A stretch of 7,466 nt of DNA from Actinomycetales bacterium (GTDB lineage Bacteria; Actinomycetota; Actinomycetes; Actinomycetales; Actinomycetaceae), in contig JALHDK010000097.1 in assembly GCA_022838965.1 (NCBI GenBank), forward strand, positions 1-7,466, written 5' to 3'. Position 1 is the stretch's first letter. Every line of letters starts with the position of its first letter. Position numbers and translations under genes: made by a program. The notes beneath the pieces were generated by a model. That model was not told where the DNA came from and made no database searches. It worked only from the letters and a program-made list of their open reading frames with translations. This document shows, piece by piece, positions 1 through 5,924 of the stretch.

Positions 1-50
1 CCAACCAGGAGGTGATCACCCACCCCGACCTGCCCGCACTCACCGCCTGA
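1..50 (+). CDS. 3' end of an unidentified plus-strand gene, possibly a transposase
   Basis: One plus-strand frame (codons from position 3) reads NQEVITHPDLPALTA and stops at TGA 48-50; the rest lies left of the window. I do not recognise the peptide. It is proposed as real because the hsdS reading on the other strand loses similarity just to the right (near 99), and the roughly 45 bases between the stop and that breakpoint look like the non-coding end of an insertion sequence. Only 15 codons are visible, and a second plus-strand frame is also open here, so the call is an inference from context. It could be a transposase, another cargo gene, or a chance frame. Confidence 0.35.
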   Translation, partial: NQEVITHPDLPALTA

Positions 51-100
51 ACCACAAACAGAAGGATCACCCAATACACCACCCCAATGGACTTGACCCG
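51..100. mobile_element. Candidate insertion-sequence end abutting the broken hsdS
   Basis: This stretch separates the TGA at 48-50 from the last recognisable hsdS codon (101-99). Read inward from hsdS on the minus strand it begins GGGTCAAGTCC and continues with a GGGGTGGTGT stretch, which looks like the terminal inverted repeat of an insertion sequence, possibly of the IS256/Mutator kind. The family guess is from memory and weak. The other end and any target duplication are outside the window, so neither the family nor the exact junction (about 85-100) can be fixed. Confidence 0.35.
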
Positions 101-269
101 TCCAGAGGTCGAAAACCTCTCGGCTCACCCGTTTCGCGGTCGCAAGTTGCATCCGGCCAGCACGCAAGTCCGGGGTACCGATTGAGTATCCGAACTCCTC
201 ACCAAGTGACGCAGGAGGGGCAGTCTTGTGTTCGCAGTCAACGACGATCGCAAGGTCTCCGAGGATCAT
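99..269 (-). pseudogene. hsdS: Type I restriction-modification specificity subunit HsdS, 5' fragment
   Basis: The ATG at 269-267 overlaps the hsdM stop by four bases (ATGA), the usual translational coupling of hsdM and hsdS. The first 57 residues look like the start of an HsdS target-recognition domain: LGDLAIVVDCEHKTAP, then GFGYSIGTPDLRAGRM, then KRVSREVFDLWT, the segments that open many HsdS proteins of this group. HsdS normally has about 400 residues in two target-recognition domains and directs the HsdM/HsdR complex to its DNA site. After DLWT the expected 'PxPGDLxLAREAPVG' type continuation is missing. The frame stays open to the window edge, but the residues are Gly-rich and unlike HsdS. 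I infer a disruption near position 99. There is no good Shine-Dalgarno sequence of its own. It is too short here to rule out a very divergent intact gene. Confidence 0.7.
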
Positions 270-1888
270 CGTGAATCGCCGCCACCAATCGACAACATGT
301 CGAGCGCAGAGAGCACACTCTCCTGTAGCGCTGCTCTCGCTGCGAAGCCCTCCCTTATCTCCTCCGTGAGGCGGGTGATCTTCTCGTCGAGGGGTTCGCC
401 GTCGTCCTCGACGTCCGCAGCGCCGACGTACCTGCCGGGGGTCAGGACATGGTTGTGGTCGGCGATCGCCTCGAGGGTGACGGAGGCGCAGAACCCGGGG
501 ACGTCCTCGTACGGCTTGCCGTTGGGTTCGCCGCGCCAGCGGTGGTAGGTGGACGCAACCTGGGCGACGTCGTCGTCGGTGAACTCCTTGGTGGTACGCG
601 TGGCCATGTGGCCCAGCCCACGGGCGTCGACGAACAGCACCTCGCGGTGGCGGTCGCGTTGCGGGCGCTCGGAACGCACCGTCCGGGAGGACTTGTCCTT
701 GGTGAGGAACCACAAGCACACCGGGATCTGGGTGGTGTAGAACAACTGGCTGGGCAGGGCAACGATGCACTCCACCAAGTCCTCCTCCACGAGGCGGCGG
801 CGGATGTCGCCCTCCCCCGACTGCTGCGAGGACAGCGACCCGTTCGCCAGCACCGTGGCCATGGTGCCGGTGGGGGCGAGGTGGTGCAGCATGTGCTGGA
901 TCCACGCGAAGTTCGCGTTCCCCGCCGGTGGGATGCCGTACTTCCATCGCGGGTCGTCGCGGAGGCGTTCGCCGCCCCAGGTGGAGATGTTGAAGGGCGG
1001 GTTGGCGAGCACAAAGTCGGCGCGCAGGTCGGGGTGGAGGTCCTGGTGGAAGGAGTCACCCCACTGGGGGCCGAGGTTGGCGTCGATGCCGCGCAAGGCG
1101 AGGTTCATCTTCGCCAGCCGCCAGGTGGTGGGGTTCATCTCTTGCCCGAACACGGAGATGTCGTTGCGTTGCCCGCCGTGCGCCTTGACGAACTTGTCCG
1201 CCTGGACGAACATGCCCGCCGACCCGCAGGCGGGGTCGTACACCCGGCCGTTGAACGGTTCCAGCATCTCCACCAGCAGTTGGACCACGGAGCGGGGGGT
1301 GTAGAACTCGCCGCCGCCCTTGCCCTCGGAGGAGGCGAACTGGCCGAGGAAGTACTCGTACACCCGGCCGAGGACGTCGAGGGACTGGTTCTCCTCCGAC
1401 GCCAGGTCGTCCCGGGAGAAGGTGTCGATCAGCCCGCCCAGCATGATCGGGGTGAGTTCCCGGCGGGCGAAGTTCTTCGGCAGCACCCCCTTCAGAGACG
1501 GGTTCTCCCGTTCGATCGCGTCCATGGTCATGTCGATGCGGGCGCCGATGTCGGGCCGCTTCGCCGCGGCGCGGAGGTCCTCCCACCGGTGTCCTTCGGG
1601 GATCCAGAAGACACCCGTGGCGAGGTACTCGTCGCGGTCAGCGAGCACGGACCGCTTCGCCTCAGGGGTGGGCATGAAGTAGTCCGAGGACTCATCGTCC
1701 ACCAGGGTCGCGAGTTCGCGTTCCCGCTTGTTGAACACGTCCGAGACGTACTTCAGGAAGATCAGCCCCAGGACGACGTGCTTGTACTCCGCGGCGTCCA
1801 TGTTCGACCGCAGTTGATTCGCCGCATCCCACAGAGCCGCCTCAACGGACCTCGCCGTTCCGTTCGACTTCCTTGTCCGTGGTGGCAC
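266..1888 (-). CDS. hsdM: Type I restriction-modification DNA methyltransferase HsdM
   Basis: This is the methyltransferase subunit of a type I restriction-modification system; it transfers a methyl group from S-adenosylmethionine to adenine (N6) in complex with HsdS. It has 540 residues from the GTG at 1888, normal for the family. The HsdM_N helical domain comes first ([29 protein letters not shown] at about 45-52). The [18 protein letters not shown] segment is at about 191-208, SAM-binding motif [11 protein letters not shown] at 218-227, and the catalytic N6-adenine motif NPPF at 296-299. A helical C-terminal tail ends GGGDSR. GTG 1888 is preferred because GAGG lies five bases upstream; a TTG at 1906 would add six residues but has only a poor ribosome-binding site. 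No catalytic motif is damaged. It overlaps hsdS by ATGA. No hsdR is in the window. With hsdS apparently broken, the enzyme may lack DNA specificity unless another HsdS exists. Confidence 0.95.
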   Translation of the reverse strand: MPPRTRKSNGTARSVEAALWDAANQLRSNMDAAEYKHVVLGLIFLKYVSDVFNKRERELATLVDDESSDYFMPTPEAKRSVLADRDEYLATGVFWIPEGHRWEDLRAAAKRPDIGARIDMTMDAIERENPSLKGVLPKNFARRELTPIMLGGLIDTFSRDDLASEENQSLDVLGRVYEYFLGQFASSEGKGGGEFYTPRSVVQLLVEMLEPFNGRVYDPACGSAGMFVQADKFVKAHGGQRNDISVFGQEMNPTTWRLAKMNLALRGIDANLGPQWGDSFHQDLHPDLRADFVLANPPFNISTWGGERLRDDPRWKYGIPPAGNANFAWIQHMLHHLAPTGTMATVLANGSLSSQQSGEGDIRRRLVEEDLVECIVALPSQLFYTTQIPVCLWFLTKDKSSRTVRSERPQRDRHREVLFVDARGLGHMATRTTKEFTDDDVAQVASTYHRWRGEPNGKPYEDVPGFCASVTLEAIADHNHVLTPGRYVGAADVEDDGEPLDEKITRLTEEIREGFAARAALQESVLSALDMLSIGGGDSR

Positions 1889-1938
1889 AACTACCTCGCT
1901 CTTCAACTCGCTTCAAAGACCAGACTTTCACACAACCA

Positions 1939-1967
1939 GAAGGGCATGGTCTCTGACCATGCCCTTC
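1939..1967 (-). terminator. Perfect 13-bp hairpin after the small gene and before hsdM
   Basis: Arms 1939-1951 and 1955-1967 are exact reverse complements (GAAGGGCATGGTC) around a 3-base loop. The hairpin starts 20 bases after the stop of the 39-codon gene and lies 50 bases before the hsdM start. Its minus-strand 3' flank is only moderately T-rich (TGGTTGTGTG), so it is either a terminator with a weak U-tract, common in actinobacteria, or an operator or RNA structure controlling hsdM. The stem itself is certain; the role is inferred. Confidence 0.6.
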
Positions 1968-1987
1968 ATCGGATTCACGCTGGCCTG

Positions 1988-2107
1988 TCAGCCCTTGCCC
2001 AGGGTCTTGCCGGCGTCCGACTTCTGCGACTTGGACGAACTGTCCGATGCCAGCGTCTTACCGGCTTTCGACAGCGCGGCCTTGCTCGGCTTGCCTCCTT
2101 TGGACAC
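1988..2107 (-). CDS. 39-residue Lys/Ser-rich small protein of unknown function
   Basis: The GTG at 2107-2105 is followed by 38 codons and a TGA at 1990-1988. The peptide opens MSKGGKPSKAALSKAGKT and ends KSDAGKTLGKG. The start is set by an excellent Shine-Dalgarno sequence, AAGGGAGG, seven bases upstream; an in-frame ATG at 2125 has none and would place that Shine-Dalgarno inside the gene. The protein is strongly basic, has no membrane segment or Cys, and holds an internal repeat AGKTL at residues 15-19 and 32-36. The pattern (A-x-x-x-L, then Ser run, then K-S-x-A-G-x-x-L) resembles short uncharacterised proteins I have seen near accessory genes in other bacteria, which is memory rather than a search. 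A perfect hairpin follows the stop, so it looks like its own transcription unit between dnaB and hsdM. No function is proposed. Confidence 0.7.
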   Translation of the reverse strand: MSKGGKPSKAALSKAGKTLASDSSSKSQKSDAGKTLGKG

Positions 2108-2290
2108 GTCACCACCTCCCTTCATCGGTGCCAGTCTTGCTGCACCCACTGTCACCGGCGTACCTCGCGACCGCGTTGGGTGTCGAGCACGAAGCAGGGC
2201 CGCGAGGTAATGAGACGATCCGGTCCCAACCTGTGGACACCATTTCAGAAATGAATCGCGCTACTTCAGAGTTCGCTGCATCTCGACAAC
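2108..2290. other. Spacer between dnaB and the small gene
   Basis: These 183 bases hold no convincing gene. They contain the strong ribosome-binding site of the small gene (within 2115-2122), a 9-bp inverted repeat (2161-2169 and 2201-2209), a short palindrome CATTTCAGAAATG at 2241-2253, and one DnaA-box-like site at 2232-2240 (TGTGGACAC, 8 of 9 to the consensus on the minus strand). A promoter for the small gene must lie here if it is not transcribed from dnaB, but no clear -10/-35 pair stands out. This is where the core operon gives way to accessory genes. Confidence 0.5.
2161..2209. repeat. 9-bp inverted repeat downstream of dnaB
   Basis: TACCTCGCG at 2161-2169 and its exact reverse complement CGCGAGGTA at 2201-2209 enclose 31 bases. 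It lies about 80 bases beyond the dnaB stop and 54 bases upstream of the small gene's start. It might be a long-loop dnaB terminator, a leader structure for the small gene, or a protein-binding pair. The long loop makes a classic terminator unlikely. Confidence 0.4.
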
Positions 2291-3670
2291 TCAGAACGAC
2301 TCCCGCGCCATGTCCGCGAACCGCGACAGGTGCCCCTGGAACGCGACGGTGATGGTGTCCGTGGGGCCGTTGCGGTGCTTGGCCACGATGATGTCCGCCT
2401 CGCCGGCGCGGGCGGCCTCGGTCTCGAGCTCCGACTTGGAGCGGTAGGCGTCCTCGCGGTGGAGGAGCATCACCACATCCGCGTCCTGTTCGAGGGAGCC
2501 GGACTCCCGCAGGTCGGACATCTGCGGCCGCTTGTCCTGCCGTTGCTCCGGGCCACGGTTGAGTTGCGCCACGGCGATCACCGGCACCTCGAGCTCCTTG
2601 GCGAGGAGTTTGAGGGCGCGGGAGAACTCGGACACCTCCTGTTGCCGGGATTCCACCTTCTTCCCCGACGTCATGAGCTGGATGTAGTCCACCACTACCA
2701 GCCGCAGGTCGTGCCGCTGCTTCAGCCGCCGGCACTTCGCCCGGATCTCCATCAGCGACATGTTGGGCGAGTCGTCGATGAACAGCGGCGCCTCCGAGAG
2801 CCGGCTCATCGTGGAGGCGATCCGGTCCCAGTCCCTCCCGTCCATGCGGCCACGCCGCAGCCGCTGCATGTCGATGCCGGTCTCGGCAGCGAGGAGGCGG
2901 GTGGTGAGTTCGGTGCGACCCATCTCGAGGGAGAAGATCACCGACGTGAGCCCGTGCCGGACGCTGGCGGCCCGGCAAATGTCAAGCGCCAGCGTCGACT
3001 TGCCGATGGCCGGCCGCGCCGCCACGATCACCATCTGCCCGGGGTGCAACCCGTTGGTGAGCGCGTCGAGATCCCGGAAGCCGGTGGGAACCCCGATGAG
3101 CCCCTCCCCGCGGCTGCCGTTGCGCTCGATCTCCGCCACCGTCTCGTTCATGATCTCGCCGAGCGGCCGGTAGTCCTCGGATGCCCGCCGTTCGGTGACC
3201 GCGTACACCTCCGCCTGGGCCGCGTTGACGAGGTCGTCGACGTCGCCGCCGTCGGTCGCGTACCCCAGTTGCGTGATGCGGGTGCCGGCCTCCACGAGAC
3301 GGCGCAGCACCGCCTGCTCCCGGACGATCCGGGCGTAGTAGCCGGCGTTGGCCGCCGTGGGAACCGAGGCGATGAGGGTGTGGAGGTAGGGCGCGCCACC
3401 GACACGCCCGAGGTCACCACGCTTCGCGAGTTCACTGGCAACGGTGACGGCGTCGGCGGGCTCCCCGCGGCCGTAGAGGTCAAGGATGGCGTCGAAGATC
3501 GTCTCGTGGGCGGGGCGGTAGAAGTCGTTCTTCCGCAGGGTTTCCACGACGTCCGCGATCGCGTCCTTGGAGAGGAGCATGCCGCCGAGGACCGACTGCT
3601 CGGCGAGGATGTCCTGCGGAGGGGTGCGGTCAAAGGGGACGGGATCACGCTCGTTGATCTGTGCGACCAT
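2291..3670 (-). CDS. dnaB: Replicative DNA helicase DnaB
   Basis: DnaB is the hexameric 5'-3' helicase that unwinds the replication fork and recruits primase. All 459 residues are present. The N-terminal DnaB domain (PPQDILAEQSVLGGML, about 17-32) is followed by a linker and the RecA-like ATPase domain from about 190. Walker A is ARPAIGKST at 218-226, Walker B ends VVVDY at 325-329, the SGKKVESRQQEVSEFSRALK segment spans 335-354, QLNRGPEQR is at 369-377, and the AKHRNGP arginine segment is at 430-436. Length and motifs are those of an intact intein-free enzyme; the mycobacterial homologue often carries an intein, which is absent here. The ATG start is supported by the conserved N-terminus; the ribosome-binding site (GAGGGG) sits close, about four bases upstream. 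It lies behind rplI but is separated by a terminator and its own promoter region, so it is probably transcribed independently. Confidence 0.98.
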   Translation of the reverse strand: MVAQINERDPVPFDRTPPQDILAEQSVLGGMLLSKDAIADVVETLRKNDFYRPAHETIFDAILDLYGRGEPADAVTVASELAKRGDLGRVGGAPYLHTLIASVPTAANAGYYARIVREQAVLRRLVEAGTRITQLGYATDGGDVDDLVNAAQAEVYAVTERRASEDYRPLGEIMNETVAEIERNGSRGEGLIGVPTGFRDLDALTNGLHPGQMVIVAARPAIGKSTLALDICRAASVRHGLTSVIFSLEMGRTELTTRLLAAETGIDMQRLRRGRMDGRDWDRIASTMSRLSEAPLFIDDSPNMSLMEIRAKCRRLKQRHDLRLVVVDYIQLMTSGKKVESRQQEVSEFSRALKLLAKELEVPVIAVAQLNRGPEQRQDKRPQMSDLRESGSLEQDADVVMLLHREDAYRSKSELETEAARAGEADIIVAKHRNGPTDTITVAFQGHLSRFADMARESF

Positions 3671-3759
3671 TGCACCCCTCGCTCGTCACGGCCCCGGCAG
3701 ACCCCAGCAGATCACCGACCACTGACATCCACCTGCACGCATCCCCTGCGATTCCAGAG

Positions 3760-3788
3760 ACGTTAGCCGCCGTGACCCAACCGGCCAA
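3760..3788 (-). promoter_or_regulatory. Putative dnaB promoter
   Basis: On the minus strand TTGGCC (3788-3783) and TAACGT (3765-3760) are separated by 17 bases. The first three bases of the -35 and the TAnnnT of the -10 fit the housekeeping actinobacterial consensus. The -10 lies about 90 bases before the dnaB ATG, downstream of the rplI terminator. This is a consensus match only. Confidence 0.35.
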
Positions 3789-3807
3789 ACGGCGCCTCAG
3801 CCCCTGC

Positions 3808-3978
3808 TGTGGAGCACGGGGCGCGGCGTGTGGATGCGATGTGGATCACGCTCGGGAAGCGTGTTCACAGCTGTGGACAACATTGTGGAAGCATCCCGGG
3901 CAATGCTCTGGCAGCGCGGTCAAAGTGCCGTGAATCCGCCACTTCCGCAGTGGTGGGGCTGTCCACCCCTGTGGACAG
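3808..3978. promoter_or_regulatory. Cluster of DnaA-box-like sites upstream of dnaB
   Basis: Six TGTGGA hexamers occur on the plus strand at 3808, 3829, 3840, 3872, 3884 and 3970. The site at 3872-3880 is, on the minus strand, an exact TTGTCCACA, the DnaA box preferred in actinobacteria. 3970-3978 matches 8 of 9 and 3840-3848 matches TTATCCACA at 8 of 9; the others match 6 or 7. Positions 3959-3978 form a perfect inverted pair, CTGTCCAC and GTGGACAG around CCCT, and 3866-3875 is the palindrome CACAGCTGTG overlapping the perfect box. DnaA binding could regulate dnaB or titrate DnaA. It is unlikely to be oriC, because dnaA and dnaN are absent and there is no AT-rich unwinding stretch. Confidence 0.5.
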
Positions 3979-4060
3979 GAATTCCCCGGCAAAGTGGTGG
4001 ACGACACACCGGGGAGCCGCGGCGGATGTCCCCCCAACGGCGTGGCGCCCGGGCACACGA

Positions 4061-4097
4061 GAAACCGGCCCGAGCGCCGATCGCTCGAGCCGGTTTC
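4061..4097 (-). terminator. Rho-independent terminator of the rpsF-ssb-rpsR-rplI operon
   Basis: The arms 4061-4076 and 4082-4097 pair over 16 positions with one G-U wobble on the minus-strand RNA and a 5-base loop. The stem is GC-rich in the middle, opens with GAAACC and closes with GGTTTC, followed by TCGTG, so the T-run is short. It begins 20 bases after the rplI stop, as expected for the end of the ribosomal operon. Confidence 0.85.
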
Positions 4098-4117
4098 ACA
4101 CCATGCCACCCGTGGTC

Positions 4118-4564
4118 CTACCTGGCAGGGCGGACCTGGATGTTCACCTCGGCATTGACGTCGTCGTGCAGCTGGACCGTGACCTTGTAGTCGCCCACGG
4201 CCTTGATGTGGGTGCCGGTCTGCACCCGGCGACGATCGACCTGCACGCCCGCCTCGGCCAGCGCCTCCGCGACATCACTGGCGGTGACCGCACCGAAGAG
4301 CCGGCCGGACTCCCCCGCGCGCATGCGGAGCACGATGGTCTCCGCCTGCAGCCGGTCGCGCAGCGCGCGCGCCTCATCGATGGAGGCGATCTCGCGGGCC
4401 CGCCGCGCGGCCTTCATCTGTTCGATCTGGCGTGCCGCGCCCTTCGTCCACGCGGTCGCGAACCCGCGGGGCAGGAGGTAGTTCCGGCCATAACCGTCCT
4501 TGACCTCGACGACGTCGCCCGCGTTCCCGAGACCCGAGACGTCCTGCGTGAGAATCAGCTTCAT
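4118..4564 (-). CDS. rplI: 50S ribosomal protein L9
   Basis: L9 binds 23S rRNA near the base of the L1 stalk and helps frame maintenance and ribosome spacing. The 148 residues match the family length. The N-terminal domain carries the signature GLGNAGDVVEVKDGYGRNYL followed by LPRGFA (11-36), then a long charged helix (about 41-75), then the C-terminal domain with GRLFGAVTASDVAEAL (88-103). The ATG at 4564 is the right start: it begins MKLILTQDV as in homologues and has GGGAGG eight bases or so upstream, although the frame is open further. The stop is TAG. It begins 16 bases after the rpsR stop, so the two are co-transcribed, and the terminator follows directly. Confidence 0.97.
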   Translation of the reverse strand: MKLILTQDVSGLGNAGDVVEVKDGYGRNYLLPRGFATAWTKGAARQIEQMKAARRAREIASIDEARALRDRLQAETIVLRMRAGESGRLFGAVTASDVAEALAEAGVQVDRRRVQTGTHIKAVGDYKVTVQLHDDVNAEVNIQVRPAR

Positions 4565-4580
4565 CCCTTGCACCTCCCGA

Positions 4581-4811
4581 TCAGCGAGCGGAGCTCGAGT
4601 AGGGCAGCAGCGCCATCTCGCGCGCGTTCTTGACGGCCTTGGCGATGCGGCGCTGCTCCTGGACGGTGACACCGGTCACGCGGCGGGCGCGGATCTTGCC
4701 CCGGTCGGAGATGAACTTCCGCAGGGTGGAGGTGTCCTTGTAGTCGACGGTCACGGGCACCTTGAGGGGTGCGACCTTCTTGATCGGTTTGCGAAGTGGG
4801 GGCCTCGCCAT
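4581..4811 (-). CDS. rpsR: 30S ribosomal protein S18, zinc-ligand-free (C-) form
   Basis: S18 pairs with S6 on the 30S platform and binds 16S rRNA. The 76 residues contain the conserved core [19 protein letters not shown], then RARRVTG, then [10 protein letters not shown]. In the zinc-binding form of actinobacterial S18 a CxxC precedes this core and a CxxH follows RVTG; here these places read VAPL (13-16) and VTVQEQR (48-54), so all four ligands are missing. The protein contains no cysteine at all. This matches the C- paralogues known from other actinobacteria, but those commonly sit in a zinc-regulated (Zur) operon, whereas this copy is in the core rpsF operon. The ATG start has a GAGGAG about ten bases upstream. 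It lies 86 bases after ssb and 16 before rplI. Confidence 0.96.
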   Translation of the reverse strand: MARPPLRKPIKKVAPLKVPVTVDYKDTSTLRKFISDRGKIRARRVTGVTVQEQRRIAKAVKNAREMALLPYSSSAR

Positions 4812-4835
4812 GGTGTCTGTTCTCCTCTGTCACTC

Positions 4836-4850
4836 CCGGGCCCGGCCCGG
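4836..4850 (-). other. GC-rich hairpin in the ssb-rpsR spacer
   Basis: The 86-base gap between ssb and rpsR contains a perfect 6-bp stem, CCGGGC with GCCCGG around a 3-base loop, starting about 25 bases before the rpsR ATG on the transcript. A second small stem (GCCGC and GCGGC) lies nearer the ssb stop. No T-run follows, so this is more likely an RNA-processing or partial-attenuation element than a full terminator; it may also be chance in such GC-rich DNA. Confidence 0.3.
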
Positions 4851-4897
4851 TCACGTTCACTCTTGGGTCAGCCGCACGCAATGGCGGCCTGGTTGTC

Positions 4898-5437
4898 TCA
4901 GAACGGGGGTTCGTCCCCGAAGTTTGTGGCGCCGCCCGTCGCCCACGGGTCGTCCACCGCCCCGCCGGCCGGAGCGCCGTAGTCGATCCGGCTCCCGCCC
5001 TGCGGGCCGCCGTGGCCACCACCCCGCGGTGCCGTCTCGCCCCAGCCCCCGCCGCGGCCGCCCTCGGCGCCCCGCCCCGAGCGCGAGACCTTGGCGGTGG
5101 CGTACCGGAGCGAGGGACCGACCTCGTCCACCTGGAGTTCCACCACCGTGCGCTTCTCGCCCTCGCGGGTCTCGTAGGAGCGCTGGACGAGCCGGCCCTG
5201 CACGAGCACACGGGTGCCCTTGGTGAGGGATTCGGCAACGTTCTCCGCCGCCTCACGCCAGACCGAGCAGCGCATGAACAGGGTGTCCCCGTCCTTCCAC
5301 TCGTTGCTCTGCCGGTCGAAGGTTCGCGGCGTCGAGGCGACCGTGAAGGACGCGACCGCCGCGCCGGACGGGGTGAACCGGAGTTCGGGGTCGGCCGTCA
5401 GGTTGCCGACCAGTGTGATGACGGTATCGCCAGCCAT
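4898..5437 (-). CDS. ssb: Single-stranded DNA-binding protein
   Basis: SSB coats single-stranded DNA during replication, repair and recombination and recruits partners through its C-terminal tip. It has 179 residues: an OB-fold at about 1-115 ([21 protein letters not shown], then [17 protein letters not shown], then [16 protein letters not shown] and the [20 protein letters not shown] strand), a Gly-rich flexible linker (about 120-172), and the acidic-hydrophobic tip DEPPF at 175-179. The last five residues are intact, so partner binding is expected. The ATG at 5437 agrees with family N-termini. A GGGAG about ten bases upstream abuts the rpsF stop, and the rpsF-ssb gap is 16 bases, so the pair is translated from one message. 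It is the main SSB by its place in the conserved operon. Confidence 0.98.
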   Translation of the reverse strand: MAGDTVITLVGNLTADPELRFTPSGAAVASFTVASTPRTFDRQSNEWKDGDTLFMRCSVWREAAENVAESLTKGTRVLVQGRLVQRSYETREGEKRTVVELQVDEVGPSLRYATAKVSRSGRGAEGGRGGGWGETAPRGGGHGGPQGGSRIDYGAPAGGAVDDPWATGGATNFGDEPPF

Positions 5438-5453
5438 GTCGTCGTCGCTCCCG

Positions 5454-5924
5454 TCAGCGCACTGGCTTCGGCGCCATCGGCGCGGGAATCCGGGGGGCGC
5501 GCACGGCCGGGGTCACGGGCGCCGCAGGCGTCGCCGGGGCCGGCGGCGCCGCCGCCGGAGGCGCGGGGGTGGCGGCCGCGGGGGCAGCCGCAGGGGCGGA
5601 CTTCGCCTTCGGCGCCTTCGCGGCCCTGGGGGCCGGCTTCGGCTCCGGACGCAGCAGCTTGGTGCGCAGCACCACCTCGGCGAGGCCGAGCTGGCGGTCC
5701 AGTTCCTTGGCGGTCTCCGGCCGGGTCGTCATCATGACGACGGCGTAGATGCCCTCGGAACGCTTCTTGATGTCATACGCGAGGCGGCGCTTGCCCCAGA
5801 TGTCCACCTTGTCGATGGTGCCGCCGTCGTCCTTCACCACCTTGAGGAACTTGTCGAGCGTCGGTGCCACCGCCCGCTCGTCCAGGTCAGGGTCGAGGAT
5901 GACCATCAGTTCGTATTCACGCAT
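5454..5924 (-). CDS. rpsF: 30S ribosomal protein S6 with a long Pro/Ala-rich C-terminal tail
   Basis: S6 binds 16S rRNA with S18 on the 30S platform. Residues 1-92 form the ordinary S6 domain ([16 protein letters not shown], then [14 protein letters not shown], then YAVVMM, ending RTKLLR). Residues 93-156 are an extension made mostly of Pro and Ala, with about nine Lys/Arg and a single acidic residue (E94). Most S6 proteins have about 95-135 residues, so 156 is long. The ATG at 5924 is chosen because homologues start MREYE and GGAGG lies 13 bases upstream; an in-frame GTG at 5960 would start inside a leader hairpin. A GCGGG/CCCGC mini-hairpin sits between the Shine-Dalgarno and ATG and would shorten the effective spacing. 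It is first in the operon with ssb, rpsR and rplI. Confidence 0.96.
   Translation of the reverse strand: MREYELMVILDPDLDERAVAPTLDKFLKVVKDDGGTIDKVDIWGKRRLAYDIKKRSEGIYAVVMMTTRPETAKELDRQLGLAEVVLRTKLLRPEPKPAPRAAKAPKAKSAPAAAPAAATPAPPAAAPPAPATPAAPVTPAVRAPRIPAPMAPKPVR

Larger units (their letters stand above)
3671..4060. other. 390-base gene-free region upstream of dnaB
   Basis: The reading frames crossing this stretch look like chance frames. It holds the dnaB ribosome-binding site and likely promoter (3760-3788), then a cluster of DnaA-box-like motifs (3808-3978). Positions 3979-4060 show nothing clear except the approach to the rplI terminator. In mycobacteria a small gene (Rv0057) lies between rplI and dnaB; nothing similar is recognisable here. 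Confidence 0.6.

Noticed and set aside
104..120. AGAGGT/ACCTCT hairpin as an IS200/IS605-type end
   Set aside because: The stem falls within codons that still read as HsdS (EVFDLW), so it is better explained by coding sequence.
228..548. Plus-strand frame across the hsdM-hsdS junction
   Set aside because: It is antisense to both real genes, Ser/Arg/Pro-rich, with no family resemblance.
2108..2125. In-frame ATG at 2125 as start of the small gene
   Set aside because: There is no ribosome-binding site upstream, and it would place the strong AAGGGAGG inside the coding sequence.
449..2254. Long plus-strand open frame opposite hsdM
   Set aside because: It is a high-GC shadow: it lies antisense to clear hsdM codons, shows no recognisable domain, and has Val/Gly/Arg-rich composition typical of antisense frames.
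2109..2978. 289-codon minus-strand frame overlapping dnaB
   Set aside because: It is a shifted frame of dnaB; most of it is Arg/Pro/His-rich and only its last part leaves dnaB, with no recognisable domain.
2291..3670. Intein in dnaB
   Set aside because: All helicase motifs follow one another at normal spacing in 459 residues; no insertion exists.
2330..3766. Long plus-strand open frame opposite dnaB
   Set aside because: It is antisense to a fully conserved DnaB protein, with no motif and composition of a shadow frame.
3808..3978. Chromosomal origin oriC
   Set aside because: DnaA-box-like sites are present, but dnaA, dnaN and an AT-rich unwinding region are missing; actinobacterial oriC is normally between dnaA and dnaN.
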